Below, piece after piece: positions 33,702 through 44,904 of a stretch of 64,000 bases of DNA (position 1 is its first letter; every line of letters begins with the position of its first letter). The stretch is taken from contig NW_017189517.1 of assembly GCF_001704415.2 (NCBI RefSeq), forward strand, positions 7,079,167-7,143,166, in the 5' to 3' direction. Both the position numbers and the translations under genes were made by a program. Source of the DNA: Capra hircus. Taxonomy: Eukaryota > Chordata > Mammalia > Artiodactyla > Bovidae. Under the pieces are notes generated by a model that was not told where the DNA came from, made no database searches, and saw only the letters and a program-made list of their open reading frames with translations.

Positions 33702-34430
33702 TCATATTTGTATGAGATCAGTAATCTCATACTTTTCTGAGTGCAGTAATCTGGGCTGTAGGTTATTTTCTTTCATCACTTTAAGTATGTCTTGCCATTT
33801 CCTTCTGGCCTGAAATGTTTCTATTGAAAGATCAGCTGTTATCCTTATGGGAATCCCCTTGTGTGTTATTTGTTGTTTTTCCCTTGCTGCTTTTAATATT
33901 TGTTCTTTGTGTTTCATCTTTGTTAATTTGATTAATATGCGTCTTGGGGTGTTTTGCCTTGGGTTTATCCTGTTTGGGACTCTGTGGGTTTCTTGGACTT
34001 GGGTGATTATTTCCTTCCCCATTTTAGGGAAGTTTTCAACTGTTATCTCCTCAAGTATTTTCTCATGGCCTTTCTTTTCGTCTTCTTCTTCTGGGACTCC
34101 TATGATTTGAATGTTGGGGCGTTTAACATTGTCCTAGAGGTCTCTGAGGTTGTCCTCATTTCTTTTAATTCTTTTTTCTTTTTTCCTCTCTGTTTCATTT
34201 ATTTCTACCATTCTATCTTCCTCACTAATCCTATCTTCTGCCTCTGTTATTCTACTGTTGGTTCCCTTCAGAGTGTTTTTGATATCAATTATTTCATTAT
34301 TCATTATATATTGACTTTTTAATTTCTTCTAGGTCCTTGTTAAAGCTTTCTTGCATCTTCTCGATCTTTGTCTCCAGGCTATTTATCTGTAATTCCATTT
34401 TGTTTTCAAGATTTTAGATCATTTTCACTA
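33702..34430 (-). pseudogene. L1-BT ORF1 (RNA-binding chaperone), partial
   Basis: The frame 33702-34022 carries the C-terminal domain typical of L1 ORF1p (RRILIKLTKMKHKEQILKAA and IPIRITADLS). The N-terminal coiled-coil part to its right is in other frames. ORF1p normally binds L1 RNA in cytoplasmic particles. This copy has lost its continuous frame. Confidence 0.8.
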
Positions 34431-35107
34431 TCATTATTTGGAATTCTTTATCAGGTAGATTCCCAATCTCTTCCCCTTTTGTTTGGTTTGGTGGGAATTT
34501 ATCCTGTTCCTTTGCCTGCTGGGTATTTCTCTGCCTTTTCATCTTGTTTAGATTGCTGTGTTTGGGGTGGCCCTTCCATATTCTGGCAGTTTGTGGTTCC
34601 TCTTTATTGTGGAGTTTCCTCGTTGTGGGTGGGGTTGGACATATGGCTTGTCAATTTTTCCTGGTTAGGGAAGCTTGTGTCGGTCTTCTGGTGGGTGGAG
34701 CTGGATTTCTTCTCTCTGGAGTGCACTGAAGTGGCCAGTAATGAGTTTTGAGATGTCAATGGATTTGGTGTAACTTTGGGCAGTCTGTATATTGAAGCTC
34801 AAGGTTATGTTCCTGTGTTACTGAAGAATTTGTGTGGTATGTCTTTCTCTGGAACTTGTTGACCCTTGGGTGGTGCTTGGCTTCCGTATAGGTATGAAGG
34901 TGTTTGATGAGCTCCTATCGATTAATATTTCCTGGAATCAGGAGTACTCTGGTGTTCTCAGGATTTGGACTTAAGCCTCCTGCCTCTGGTTTTCAGTCTT
35001 ATTCTTACAGTAGCTTCAAGACTTCTCCATCTCCTTTTAAAGACAATGGGGTGCTTTCTGGGTGCCTGATGTTCTCTGCCAGCATTCAGAAGTTGTTTTG
35101 TCTTTGG
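34431..35107 (-). repeat. L1-BT 5' UTR region
   Basis: GC-richer DNA between the ORF1 start region and the right target duplication. In a full-length L1 this segment holds the internal promoter. No individual sites can be assigned by eye. Confidence 0.6.
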
Positions 35108-35770
35108 TATGGATTCTTGAGGGTATTCTGTATATAACATCATGTCATCTGTGAGTAGAGATTTATTCCTTCCTTTTCTTGTTTAAGTGCCCTGAACTTT
35201 CAGTGCAGTGTGACAAGAGCAAATATTCTTGTCTTGTTCCCGATCTTAGGGGGAAAGCATTCAATCATTCACCCTTAATTATGATGTTAGCTCTGGGTTT
35301 TTCACAGATGCTCTTTATCAGTTTGAGGAAGTTCTCTTCTGTTCCTAGTTTGTTGACAGTTGACAGTTTTTATCATGAAAGGGTTTTAGATTTTTATCAA
35401 GTGTTTTCTTTTCTTGTATCTATTGAGATTATCATATGTGTTTTCACTTTGTTAATATGATGTATTATATTGATTGATTTTCATATGTTGACCCAACATT
35501 GGTCAACATCACGTGGTGTATAATCGTTTTTATATGCTTCTAGATTTGATGTTCAAGTATTTTTTTGAAGACTTTGTGTCTGAGTTTTCCTGTGACCTCT
35601 TTGCTTGGTGCTGTACTAGGGTGATATTATTCTCATGTAGAAGGAATTTAAGGATTGGTGTTAATTATTCTTTAAATGTTTAATGGATTTTACCAGTGAA
35701 GTTATCTAGTCTGGGATTTTCCTTATTGGAAGTTTTTGACTATTGACTGAATCTGTTACTTGTTTTATTA

Positions 35771-36122
35771 GGAAGATCCCCTGGGGGAGAAGGAGCTTCC
35801 CTGGTGGCTCAGATGGTAAAGCATCTGCCTGCAATGTGGGAGACCCAGGTTCGATTCCTGGGTCGGGAAGATCCCCTGGAGAAGGAAATGGCAATCCACT
35901 CCAGCACTCTTGCCTGGAAAATCCCATGGACGGAGGAGCCTGATAGGCTACAGTCCATGGGGTCACAAAGAGTTGGACACGACTGAGCGACTTCACTTTT
36001 ACTTTCCTGGGGGAGGAAATGGCAACCCACTCCTGTATTCTTTCCTGGAAAATTCCATGGACAGAGCAGCCTGGCAGGCTACAGTCCATGGAGTTAAAAG
36101 AATCAGACACAACTGAGCACAC
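35771..36122 (+). repeat. Bov SINE split by a younger Bov-tA SINE
   Basis: The outer SINE is GGAAGATCCCCTGGGGGAG (35771-35789) plus CCTGGGGGAGGAAATGGC (from 36006) through to GAGCACACTT. The inner complete Bov-tA is 35790-36005. CCTGGGGGAG is duplicated at 35780-35789 and 36006-36015. Confidence 0.9.
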
Positions 36123-36849
36123 TTACATTTTTTGAGAGATTGCTTATTTTGGAGTGTATTCAGATTTTCTATGTCTTCTTAAGTGAGTTGTTTTGCTTTT
36201 TTAAGTTAAGAGGTGGGTTTATTTAGAGAGAAACACACTCCACAGACTGAGTGTGGGTCATCTCAGAAGGTGAGAGTGGCCCTTAAGTCAGTTTTGATAG
36301 TTTCTGTGTTTCTAGGAATATGTCCATTTCATCTAGGTTATCTAATTGTTGGCATACAATTGTTTATAGCATTTTATTATTTTTATTTCTGTAAGAGCAG
36401 TAGCAGCATCCTCACTTTCATTCCTGATTTTTGTAATTTGATCTTTTCTCTTTTTTTCATGATCAGTCTAGCTAAAGTTTTGTCAATTTTGTTAATCTTT
36501 TTAGAGAAATGACTTTTGGTTTTGTTGATTTTTCTCTACCTATTGTTTTTCTATTTGAAATTTTAGTTTCTTTTCTTTTAAATTTCTCTTTATTTTCTTC
36601 CTTCTTTTGCTTTAAGCTTACTTTTCTAAGGTGTAGCAGGTTAGGTTAATGATTTGAGATCTTTCTTTTTTGTGTGTACTGTAGGCATTTGGAAGATTAA
36701 TCTCGCTGCTTTTGTCGCATCTCATAAGTTTTGATATGTTATATTTTTCATTTTCATTTATCTCGTATTTTCTAGTTTCTCTTGAATTTCTTCTTTGACC
36801 CATTGATTATTTAGAAATATGTTGTTTAATTTGCACAAGTTTATGGAGT

Positions 36850-37401
36850 AATTAAAAGATGCTTACTCCTTGGAAGGAAAGTTATGACCAACCTAGATAG
36901 CATATTGAAAAGCAGAGACATTACTTTGCCAACAAAGGTCTGTCTAGCCAAGGCTATGGTTTTTCCAGTGGTCATGTATGGATGTGAGAGTTGGACTGTG
37001 AGGAAAGCTGAGTGCCGAAGAATTGATGCTTTTGAACTGTGATGTTGGAGAAGACTCTTGAGAGTCCCTTGGACTGCAAGGAGATCCAACCAGTGTATTC
37101 TAAAGGAGATCAGTCCTGGGTGTTCTTTGGAAGGACTGATGCTAAAGCTGAAAGTCCAGTACTTTGGCCACCTGATGTGAAGAGTTGACTCATTGGAAAA
37201 GACTCTGATGCTGGGAGGGATTGAGGGCAGGAGGAGAAGGGGACTACAGAGGATGAGATGGCTGGATGGCATCACTGACTTGATGGACACGAGTCTGAGT
37301 GAACTCTGGGAGATGGTGATGGACAGGGAAGCCTTGCGTGCTGCGATTCATGGGGTTGCAAAGAGTCGGACACGACTGAGCGACTGAACTGAACTTAACT
37401 G
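36850..37401 (+). repeat. BovB 3' end with 7-bp target-site duplication
   Basis: ATGGAGT at 36843-36849 and 37402-37408 brackets sense BovB ending GACTGAGCGACTGAACTGAAC. It is 5'-truncated just upstream of LLLGRKVMTNLDS. Fragmentary RT frames only. Confidence 0.94.
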
Positions 37402-38249
37402 ATGGAGTTCCATATTTCTATCTGTTGTTGATTTCCAAGTTTGTTCCACTGTGGTCAGAGAACATTATCTGTAGAATTCCATCTTTTAAAAAATGATTGA
37501 AACTAGTTTTGTGTCTTAATCTATGGTATATTCTGATAAATGTTCCATGTGCACTTCAGAAGAATGTGTATTTTACTTTTGTTTTGTGGAATGTTCTGTA
37601 TAGATATATAGGTCTAGTTCGTTTATAGTGTTCTTTAGTTTTCTATTTCCTTGCTTATTTTCCCTCGGGCTATTCTGTCCATTACTGAAAGAGGGATATT
37701 AAATCTCCAAATATTATTGAAATATACATTTCCCCTTAAATTCTGCCGGGTTTTGTTTAAAGTATTTAGGTGCTCCTGTTTAGTGTGTAATTGTTGTATC
37801 TTCTTGATGGATTGACCTTTTATCATCATGTAATATCCTGCCTCTCTCATAACAATCGTTGTCTTAAAGTCTACTGTATTTTGTCTCATATTTGTGTAGC
37901 CAAGTGTTTTTTAAGGTAACTTTTCTTCCTTTTATACATTTTAGGTTAAATTTTGAGTACTCATTAATTGTTTTCCTTCCATTTCTATATCTACTTGAAT
38001 TGTGCTAAAATAGTCAAAGCATATTGTTTCATGCAAGATTTTCAATAGAAAATCTTATTCTTACTGTGAATGCCACATCAGGGGTAAATGTGGGCAGTTC
38101 TCCAAGTTTGAAATGAAAACCTCAACTGGGTTGATAATGCTAGTATATGAGAGCCTTAATTTTCCTTTGGAAATTGAAGTGAAAATATGAAAGATTAGTA
38201 ATTGCTCATACCACTTAAACTGAATATTTTTTCAGCACTTATAGGCTTC

Positions 38250-39700
38250 ATTTTTTCAGAATTTTTTGTTGTTGTAAAAAACACATTATCATAAAATTTA
38301 TGATCTTAACCATTGTTAAGTATAGAGTTCAGTAATGTTAAGTTTATTTATATTGTTGTGAAACAGAGCTCCAGAGCTTTTACATCTTAAAGGACTGGAA
38401 TTCTATACCCAGTAAACAACAGTTCTCCTTTGCCCCTTCCCCCAGCCCTTGGTAACTAACATTCTATTTCTGTATCTATGAATTTGACAGTTTTAAGCAC
38501 CTCATATTACTGGAATGATGCAGTATTTGTCCTTTTGTGACTGGCTTATTTCACTTAACATAAATAATGTCCTCAAGGTTCTTCCATGTTGTGGCATGTG
38601 GCAAATTTCCTTTTTTTAAGGATAAGTAATATTCCACTGTATGTATATACCACATTTTGTTTATTCATCCATCAGTGAACATTTGGGTTACTTCTCCTTC
38701 TTGGCTCTTGTGAGTAGTGCTGCTAATAGGTCTTAAAGACTCTACTTTCAGGTTTTTTTTGGCTATATAGCCACAAGTGGGATTTCTATATCACATGGTA
38801 GTTCTATTTTTATTTTTTTGAGAATCAGATTATATATATATATATATATATATATTTCACATACCATAAAATTCACCAATTTAAAGTACACAATTCAGTG
38901 GTCTTTAGTGTGTTCATAATGTTGTGCCACCATCGTTGCGGTCTTATTCCAGAAGAGTTCTATCACTCAGAAAAGGAAATCCAAACCTGTTAGCAGTCAC
39001 TCTTCACTTCCCCATCCCCCTCACCTAGCCTGAAGCAACCACTAATCTACTTTCTATCCTTATGGATTTTCCAATTCTGTTTATTTTCATATAAATGAAG
39101 TTATACAATATATGGTCTTACGTGAATGACTTCTTTTACTTGGTGTGTTTCCAAGGTTTATGCATGTTAAGGCACGTACGAATACTTCATTCTTTTTATT
39201 GCCAAGTACTATTCCTTTGTATGGCTAGAACACATTTTGTTTATTCATTTATCATTTGATAGACATTTGGATTGTTTCCAGTTTTAGGCTATCATAAATA
39301 ATGCTGCTATGAGCATTTTTGTACAAGCCTTTGTGGGGACATATGTCTTCAGTTTTCTTGAGCATATACTTAGCAGTGGAATTGCTGAGTTACATGATAA
39401 CTGTATATGTAAAATTTTCAGAAACTGCCCAAGTGTTTTACATAGTGGTGGCACCATTTGATAATTTCACCAGTAATGTATGAGGATTCCAGTTTCTCTA
39501 CATTTTAATCAAAGCTGTCTTGGCTATCTTTTTATTGTAGCCACTCTACTGTGTATGAAGTGACATCTTTCTGTGAGTTTGATGTTCATTTCTTTAATGA
39601 CCATTGACGTTGAACATCTTTTCATGTGGTTATTGCCTACTTCTATATATACATTGGAGATATGATTATTCAGATTCTGTTCTAAAAACAAAAAGTTCAA
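38250..39700 (-). repeat. Two old L1 3' regions in series
   Basis: AAAACACATTATCATAAAATT and later CACATACCATAAAATTCACC begin two similar antisense 3' regions (about 38275 and 38857). Both contain AACCATTGTTAAG or CAATTCAGTGG phrases and the TTCCACTGTATG and TTCCTTTGTATGG motifs. The boundary holds a (TA)n tract at about 38833-38856. Confidence 0.65.
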
Positions 39701-39707
39701 TTAATTT

Positions 39708-39967
39708 TATAAAAAAATATTTATTTATTTGCCTGCATTGTTGCGGCACATGAGATCTTCATCGTGTCCTGTGGGATCTTTCCTTATAGTACATAGGCTA
39801 TTTAGTTGTGGTGTGCAGGCTCTAGAGCACGTGGGCTCAGTAGTTGTGGTATGAAGGCTTAGTTGCCCTGTGTCATGTGGGATCTTAGTTCCCCAACCAG
39901 GGACTGAACCTGTGTCCCCTGCATTGCAAGGTGGATTCTTAACCATTGGACCCCAGGGAAGTCCCCC
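39708..39967 (-). repeat. CHR SINE, long form
   Basis: TTTATTTATTTGCCTGCATTG, CTCAGTAGTTGTGGTATG, GTTCCCCAACCAGGGACTG and the head ACCATTGGACCCCAGGGAAG. Confidence 0.88.
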
Positions 39968-40164
39968 CAAAGATTAATTTAAACAAAAGCCTGGACCAGT
40001 GTTCCACAGATCTGTGATGTGAATGACTTAACTCTTTGAGATTTGGTGACTTGTGCAATGACACATAGTAGATGGAGACAGAGAGTGACCCCCTACTGTC
40101 TATGGGGCTTGCTGCTACCTTTTGTGCCAGCAAATTACTTACTGTAGCTCACTATGGTGGGGTG

Positions 40165-40365
40165 CAGGAATCATAGGCTGTGGATACAGGCAGACCTGGG
40201 TTATGTCTCAGTTCATCCACTTCCAAGCTTTCTGGCCTTGGACAATTTGAAATCAGGAAGCTAAGCCCCCTCTGCTAAATGGGGATGTTAGTAAGACCTG
40301 ACTACCAAGTTATCCTGAGGATTAAATGATACCATTTAGTGGTACATAAAGTGCCTGGGTCTTTG
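40165..40365 (+). repeat. MIR SINE
   Basis: GCAGACCTGGGTTATGTCTC, CTGGCCTTGGACAATTTG, CTAAATGGGGATGTTAG and TGAGGATTAAATGATACC keep the MIR order. Confidence 0.8.
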
Positions 40366-40425
40366 CAGATGAGTAATCATCTATGTAGAATATTCCAAAG
40401 GATTGACCAAAAAAAAACTCTTGAA

Positions 40426-40749
40426 GGGCTTCCCTGGTGGCTCTCCTGCCAATGCAGGAGACACAGGTTCAATCTCTGATCTGGGAGGACCCCATATGCC
40501 ACAGGGCAACCAAGCCTGTGTGCCATAACTACTGAGCCTGTGCTCTAGAGCCCAGGCATTGCAACTACTGAGCCCATGTGCTACAATTACTGAAGCCCAC
40601 GTGCCCTAGAGCCCATGTTCTGCAACAAGAGAAGCCACCACAATGAGAAGTGCACACACTGCAGGTAGAGAATAGCCCCCACTGGCTGCAACTAGAGAAG
40701 AGCCTGTGTAGCAACAAAGATTCAACGCAGCCAAACAAACAAACAAACC
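40426..40749 (+). repeat. CHR SINE, long form, with target-site duplication
   Basis: CTCTTGAA at 40418-40425 and 40750-40757. Sense element from GGGCTTCCCTGGTGGCTC to a (CAAA)n tail. Confidence 0.9.
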
Positions 40750-40757
40750 CTCTTGAA

Positions 40758-41800
40758 ACTAAAAGGTAGTCACAGGATGCAACATTAATACATAAAAGTC
40801 ATGGCTTTCCTGTATATTAGTAATGAACAATTAGAATTAAAAATTCAAATTTAATGCCACTTATTGTACAGTAGCACAAAAATTCAGATACTTAAATATA
40901 AACCCCCCAAAAATGCTTGTAAGTTCTGTATGTAGAAAACTGAAAAACTCTGATGAAAGAAAAAAAGATCTGAATAAATGGAAGGATATTTGGTGTTCAT
41001 GGATTGACTCAGTATTATTAAGATGTCAGTTCTCCTCAACTTGATCTATAGATTCAGTGCAGTCCCAGTGAAAACCCCAGCAAGGTATATGAGATATTGA
41101 CAAACTCATTCCAGAGTTTATATGAAAAGGCTGCTGCTGCTAAGTCACTTCAGTCATGTCCGATTCTGTGTGACCCCATAGATGGCAGCCCACCAGGCTC
41201 CCCCATCCCTGGGATTCTCCAGGCAAGAACACTGAAGTGGGTTGCCATTTCCTTCTCCAATGCATGAAAGTGAAAAGTGAAAGGGAAGTCCCTCAGTTGT
41301 GTCCGACTCTTCTCGACCCCATGGACCGCAGCCTACCAGGCTCCTCTGTCCATGGGATTTTCCAGGCAAGAGTACTGGAGTGGGGTGCCATCGCCTTCTC
41401 CAATAAGAAAAGGCAAAAGGCCTCAAATAGCCAACAAAATACTGAGGAAGAACAAAGTTGGACTTAGGCTTCTATTAATGACTTCAAGACTTACTATAAA
41501 GCTTCAGTAACGAAGACGGTGTAGTATTGATGAAAGAATAGACAAACAGATCAATGGAACAGAATACAGAGCTCAGAAATAGATCCACCTGAAGACAGTC
41601 AACTATTCTTTGACAAAGGAGCAAAAGCAATTCAATGGAGAAAGGGCAGTCTTTTCAACAAATGGTGCTAGGATAACTGGATATCCATTAAAAAAAAAAA
41701 AAAAGAACCTGGACACAGACCTTATAACTTTCACAAAAATGAACTCAGAATAGATCGCAGACCTAAATGTAATGTGCCTGGTATGTGGCAGGTACTCCAT
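40758..41800 (+). repeat. Old L1 ORF2 part (sense), interrupted by Bov-A2
   Basis: CATGGCTTTCCTGTATATTAG, ATGCCACTTATTGTACAG, then after the SINE GACAAAGGAGCAAAAGCAATTC and AATGAACTCAGAATAGATC. The frame is not preserved. Confidence 0.8.
41130..41405 (-). repeat. Bov-A2 SINE (two Bov-A units)
   Basis: Two Bov-A monomers in a row, the first at about 41140-41262 and the second at about 41288-41404, joined by GTGAAAAGTGAAAGGGAAG. There is no tRNA head. Confidence 0.9.
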
Positions 41801-42230
41801 CAACGGTCACTATGGTTTTGGAACCATTCTGAAGCTTTGTTGAGTTGGCTGGTCAAGAACTTGTGGTGCTTGAGGGAGGCTGAGTGGGCCTTGTTAAAAA
41901 GACTGGTTTTCTTTTAGTGTGGCCAGGGGACCACCTGTGTAAGAAGTTACATGGAATCTTTATTACACAGATAAGTTCCTGGGCTTGCTATAGAAACTGA
42001 TGCCCTGTGACTTTTGTGGGTTTTGTTTGTTTTATTTTTTCTGAAATGATACCCTCAGGTGATTTTGATGCATATTCATATTTGAGAATTTCAGGTGTAG
42101 GAGTTAGTCAAGATAAGGAGCCTGTTACAATGTGAGTTCCAATTGCAGCCCCACTGATTGGCATAGTGGAAGGGAGAGTAGGTTTTGGATTTACAGGAAA
42201 CTGATTTCTTACTGATTTCAAATTGATTTC
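41801..42230. other. Unique sequence
   Basis: The minus-strand frame 42108-42482 spans unique and MIR DNA and has no domain. No other feature was seen. Confidence 0.35.
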
Positions 42231-42239
42231 TTTTTCTGC

Positions 42240-42385
42240 CCCTTTTGACAGTGTGACATTAGGCAAAGCATCCTCCGCTCTGAGCCTCAATTTCTCTTTT
42301 TCTAAATGAGGAGGGTAAAATAATGGTTCTGGCCTCCCGGGTGGGCTGGGAGGTCTAAATGAGATGGAACCTGGCCTTGTGGGTG
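42240..42385 (+). repeat. MIR SINE remnant
   Basis: GTGTGACATTAGGCAAAGC, GAGCCTCAATTTCTCTTTTTC and GAGGAGGGTAAAATAATGG follow the MIR core. Confidence 0.65.
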
Positions 42386-42970
42386 TAATCACTCTCAGTC
42401 TCATTACATCTGAACAGCCAGCCAAAGGAAGGCAGGAGCATGGGGAGGAAGGAAGGAGAACTTGGGGTTCTTGGTGGGTCATGAAGTAGCTGTGGAGGAG
42501 GTCTTGGTAGCCAGAAGGCAGTGAGTGGCTACACAGAGTGTCACAAGACAGACGGAAGTGATGCTCAGCAGCTCAGTGGTTTAGCCTTCTTTGGGAGCTA
42601 GGTGACTTCTTCTCAGATAGAAATGGCCCTGACCATGAAAGATGCCACCTTTGAGTGTCTGCCTACTTTGTGTCTTCAGACTATGAAGAGCTGGTCATAG
42701 ACCATAGGTATCCCCTTCAAGAACTGGCATTTTTCAAAGGAATCTGTTTTTAATATTGTATATACTCTTAACTTCTTCAACATGAGAAAAAATTTCTGAG
42801 CCCCCTCTGCTGGTTGTACTGGAGAAAAACATGTGAGGAAAGGAACAGAATGTTTCACAGGGACGTACAGACACCTACACTACAGAAGCTGAGAGCTGTG
42901 CACGTTTATAGTTCCTTGCATGTAGATCACGCACAAAGACAGACACAAGCATGTGCTGACGTAACGCAGC
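42386..42970. other. Unique sequence
   Basis: No supported gene. The stretch is moderately GC-rich at its left end. Confidence 0.35.
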
Positions 42971-42974
42971 CCCA

Positions 42975-43765
42975 TATTAGTGCAAGGTGGTTGAGTGTAC
43001 CAGCTCAGGCCTCACACAGACCAGGCCTGCATCGCCCACTTAGAGCTGTGTAGCCCTGGGCAGGTTAGATTCATGGAGGTAGAGCTAAGAATTGAAAGTT
43101 GTATATATTCAAGGTGTACAACTTGTGAACACATGTATGCATTATGAACTATTCAGCATGATCAAGCTACTTAACATGGCCATCACCCCTCCCCCTCAGT
43201 TATAATTCCCTTTTTTTCAAGTTCTTTAACCTTTTAATTTTGTAATTTTTAAAATGTATGTATATATAACATATGTATAAGCATATGTAAAATATGTATG
43301 TATATGCATATCTATATTATAATGTATGAAAAGGGCCTACTTAGCACACACTAAACACTTCATAAATGGAAGCTGTTATGTTTTTATTATTGTTACAAAG
43401 TCAGACTCAACCTTTCAGAGTTTCAGTTTACTAGTCCATTCTGAAGGAGATTGACCCTGAGATTTCTTTGGAAGAAATGATGCTAAAGCTGAAACTCCAG
43501 TACTTTGGCCACCTCATGTGAAGCGTTGACTCATTGGAAAAGACTCTGATGCTGGGAGGGATTGGGGGCAGGAGAAGAAGGGGACGACTGAGGATGAGAT
43601 GGCTGGATGGCATCACTGACTCGATGGACACGAGTCTGAGTGAACTCCGGGAGTTGGTGATGGACAGGGGGAGGCCTGGCGTGCTGCGATTCATGGAGTC
43701 GCAGAGTTGGACAAGACTGAGCAACTGAGCTGAACTGAACTGAATCTGTAAATTGGGAGTGTTAG
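42975..43765 (+). repeat. MIR SINE broken up by L1 and BovB
   Basis: A MIR start (about 42980-43068, AGAGCTGTGTAGCCCTGGGC) is followed by antisense L1 3' text (43075-43240, CAAGGTGTACAACTTGTG), a MIR-type tail (about 43335-43400), then MIR text CAACCTTTCAGAGTTTCAG at about 43408-43426, BovB, and TCTGTAAATTGGGAG at 43746-43760. The exact joins are uncertain. Confidence 0.5.
43432..43745 (+). repeat. BovB 3'-end fragment
   Basis: CATTCTGAAGGAGATTGACC to GAGCAACTGAGCTGAACTGAAC. Sense, strongly 5'-truncated. Confidence 0.94.
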
Positions 43766-44005
43766 CAAACATTCATATGGTGTTTACTGTGTGCCAGGCA
43801 CTGTTTTATTGATAAATGTTTTCTATGTACTTTCTCATTTCATCCTCCCAGTAACCTTATGAAGTAGGAGGTATAGCTACCCTCATTTTACAGAAAAAAA
43901 TAAGTTTCAGAGAGGGTAAGTGGCTTGTCCAGCATCACACAGCTAGTAAGCAGAAGAGCTGGGATTCTAATGCAGGCAGCCTGGTTCCAGAGAGTGTTCT
44001 TAAAC
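43766..44005 (-). repeat. MIR SINE, nearly complete
   Basis: Antisense text from GTTTACTGTGTGCCAGGCAC through CCTCATTTTACAG and CACACAGCTAGTAAGC to AGCCTGGTTCCAGAG, about 240 bp. Confidence 0.9.
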
Positions 44006-44274
44006 AGGAAACTCCATCTGCTTCACGGGTAGGATTGAATGAGACACTGTGTGCAAGGTGCTTAGCAGAGTGCTAGGCACATTAAAAACAGTAAATACTG
44101 GCTATGATTATTTAAATGTCAACCCTGCCACATTGACTAACTGGGCTGACACAGATATATACACACACGCAAGCACATACAGAGAGACTTACATGCCTAT
44201 TCTAAACATCTGCAAATATGCAGGTGCAAACATGGGTCCACAAAGATGTATTCACTCATCCAGTGTACTCAATA

Positions 44275-44420
44275 GCGGTGTCAACTTGGGTAAACCATTT
44301 TATTTCTCTGAGTCTCAGTTTCCTCATTTGGAAAATGGTGATAATAATAACAATTGTCTCAGAGGGTAATTGTGAGTATTGAGTTAATGCTTATGAAACA
44401 CTTATTATAATGTGTGACTT
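44275..44420 (+). repeat. MIR SINE fragment
   Basis: CAACTTGGGTAAACCATTTT, CTCTGAGTCTCAGTTTCCTC, GGAAAATGGTGATAATAATAAC. Confidence 0.85.
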
Positions 44421-44900
44421 ATAGGTAGCCAGCTCTTGTTGGTCTTGGTGTTTGCATTGAAAACTCCCTGCCGGTCAGCCAGGCATCCTCAGTCCCCACC
44501 ATCGGCTCTACCTGTTACTTCTGGCTTTATCTTCAGAGATCCCCGAGGACAGAAAGGAGAGGCCTGAGGGGAGGGACCATGGCACACATGAACACTGATT
44601 TCGGCAAGTGGGAGATGGTATGAAGACAAGGCTCAGCAAACTCAGAATGAGGGGGACTTTCTGGAAGGGGCAGGCCTAAGAGAGATGCTTCAGCTAGAAG
44701 CCATGGGAAACAGAGCGCCTAAGACACAGGTGGGGTTCACCAGAGCCCTTGTCCAAAGGTCAGCCTGCGTGCTCCTAGCAGAGTCTGCTCCTGGGACTGA
44801 TATAGGCGGTGGGCACTGAGAGAGATGTGTCCCCATCTTACTCATAGTCCCCGGGCTGTGGTGAATTGGAACATAGGCCTCAACCAAGGTTGTCTCTTTT
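44421..44900. other. Unique sequence
   Basis: The minus-strand frame 44690-44938 runs into L1 DNA at its start and has no domain. Nothing else was seen. Confidence 0.35.
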
Positions 44901-44904
44901 AAAA

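Larger units (their letters stand above)
28862..35107 (-). mobile_element. Near-full-length L1-BT LINE with 11-bp target-site duplication
   Basis: TATGGATTCTT at 28851-28861 is repeated at 35108-35118. Inside, in antisense order, lie a (TG)n/T-rich 3' end, 3' UTR, ORF2, ORF1 and a 5' UTR. The length is 6246 bp including two nested insertions of about 290 and 240 bp. L1 is an autonomous non-LTR retrotransposon. ORF2 is split into several frames and ORF1 is partial, so this copy is not expected to be mobile. Confidence 0.9.
24610..38060 (-). repeat. Ancient L1 serving as host of a retroelement nest
   Basis: Antisense old L1 surfaces at about 24640-25228, 25656-26532, 27065-27220, 28518-28545, 28781-28861, 35108-35770, 36121-36849 and 37402-38060. 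Text order runs from the 3' UTR on the left towards ORF2 5' parts on the right. The interruptions are the separately listed BovB, SINE and L1-BT insertions. The host frames are all broken. Confidence 0.75.

Noticed and set aside
34368..34751. 127-codon hydrophobic plus-strand frame
   Set aside because: Antisense of the L1-BT ORF1 and 5' UTR region, with no independent support.
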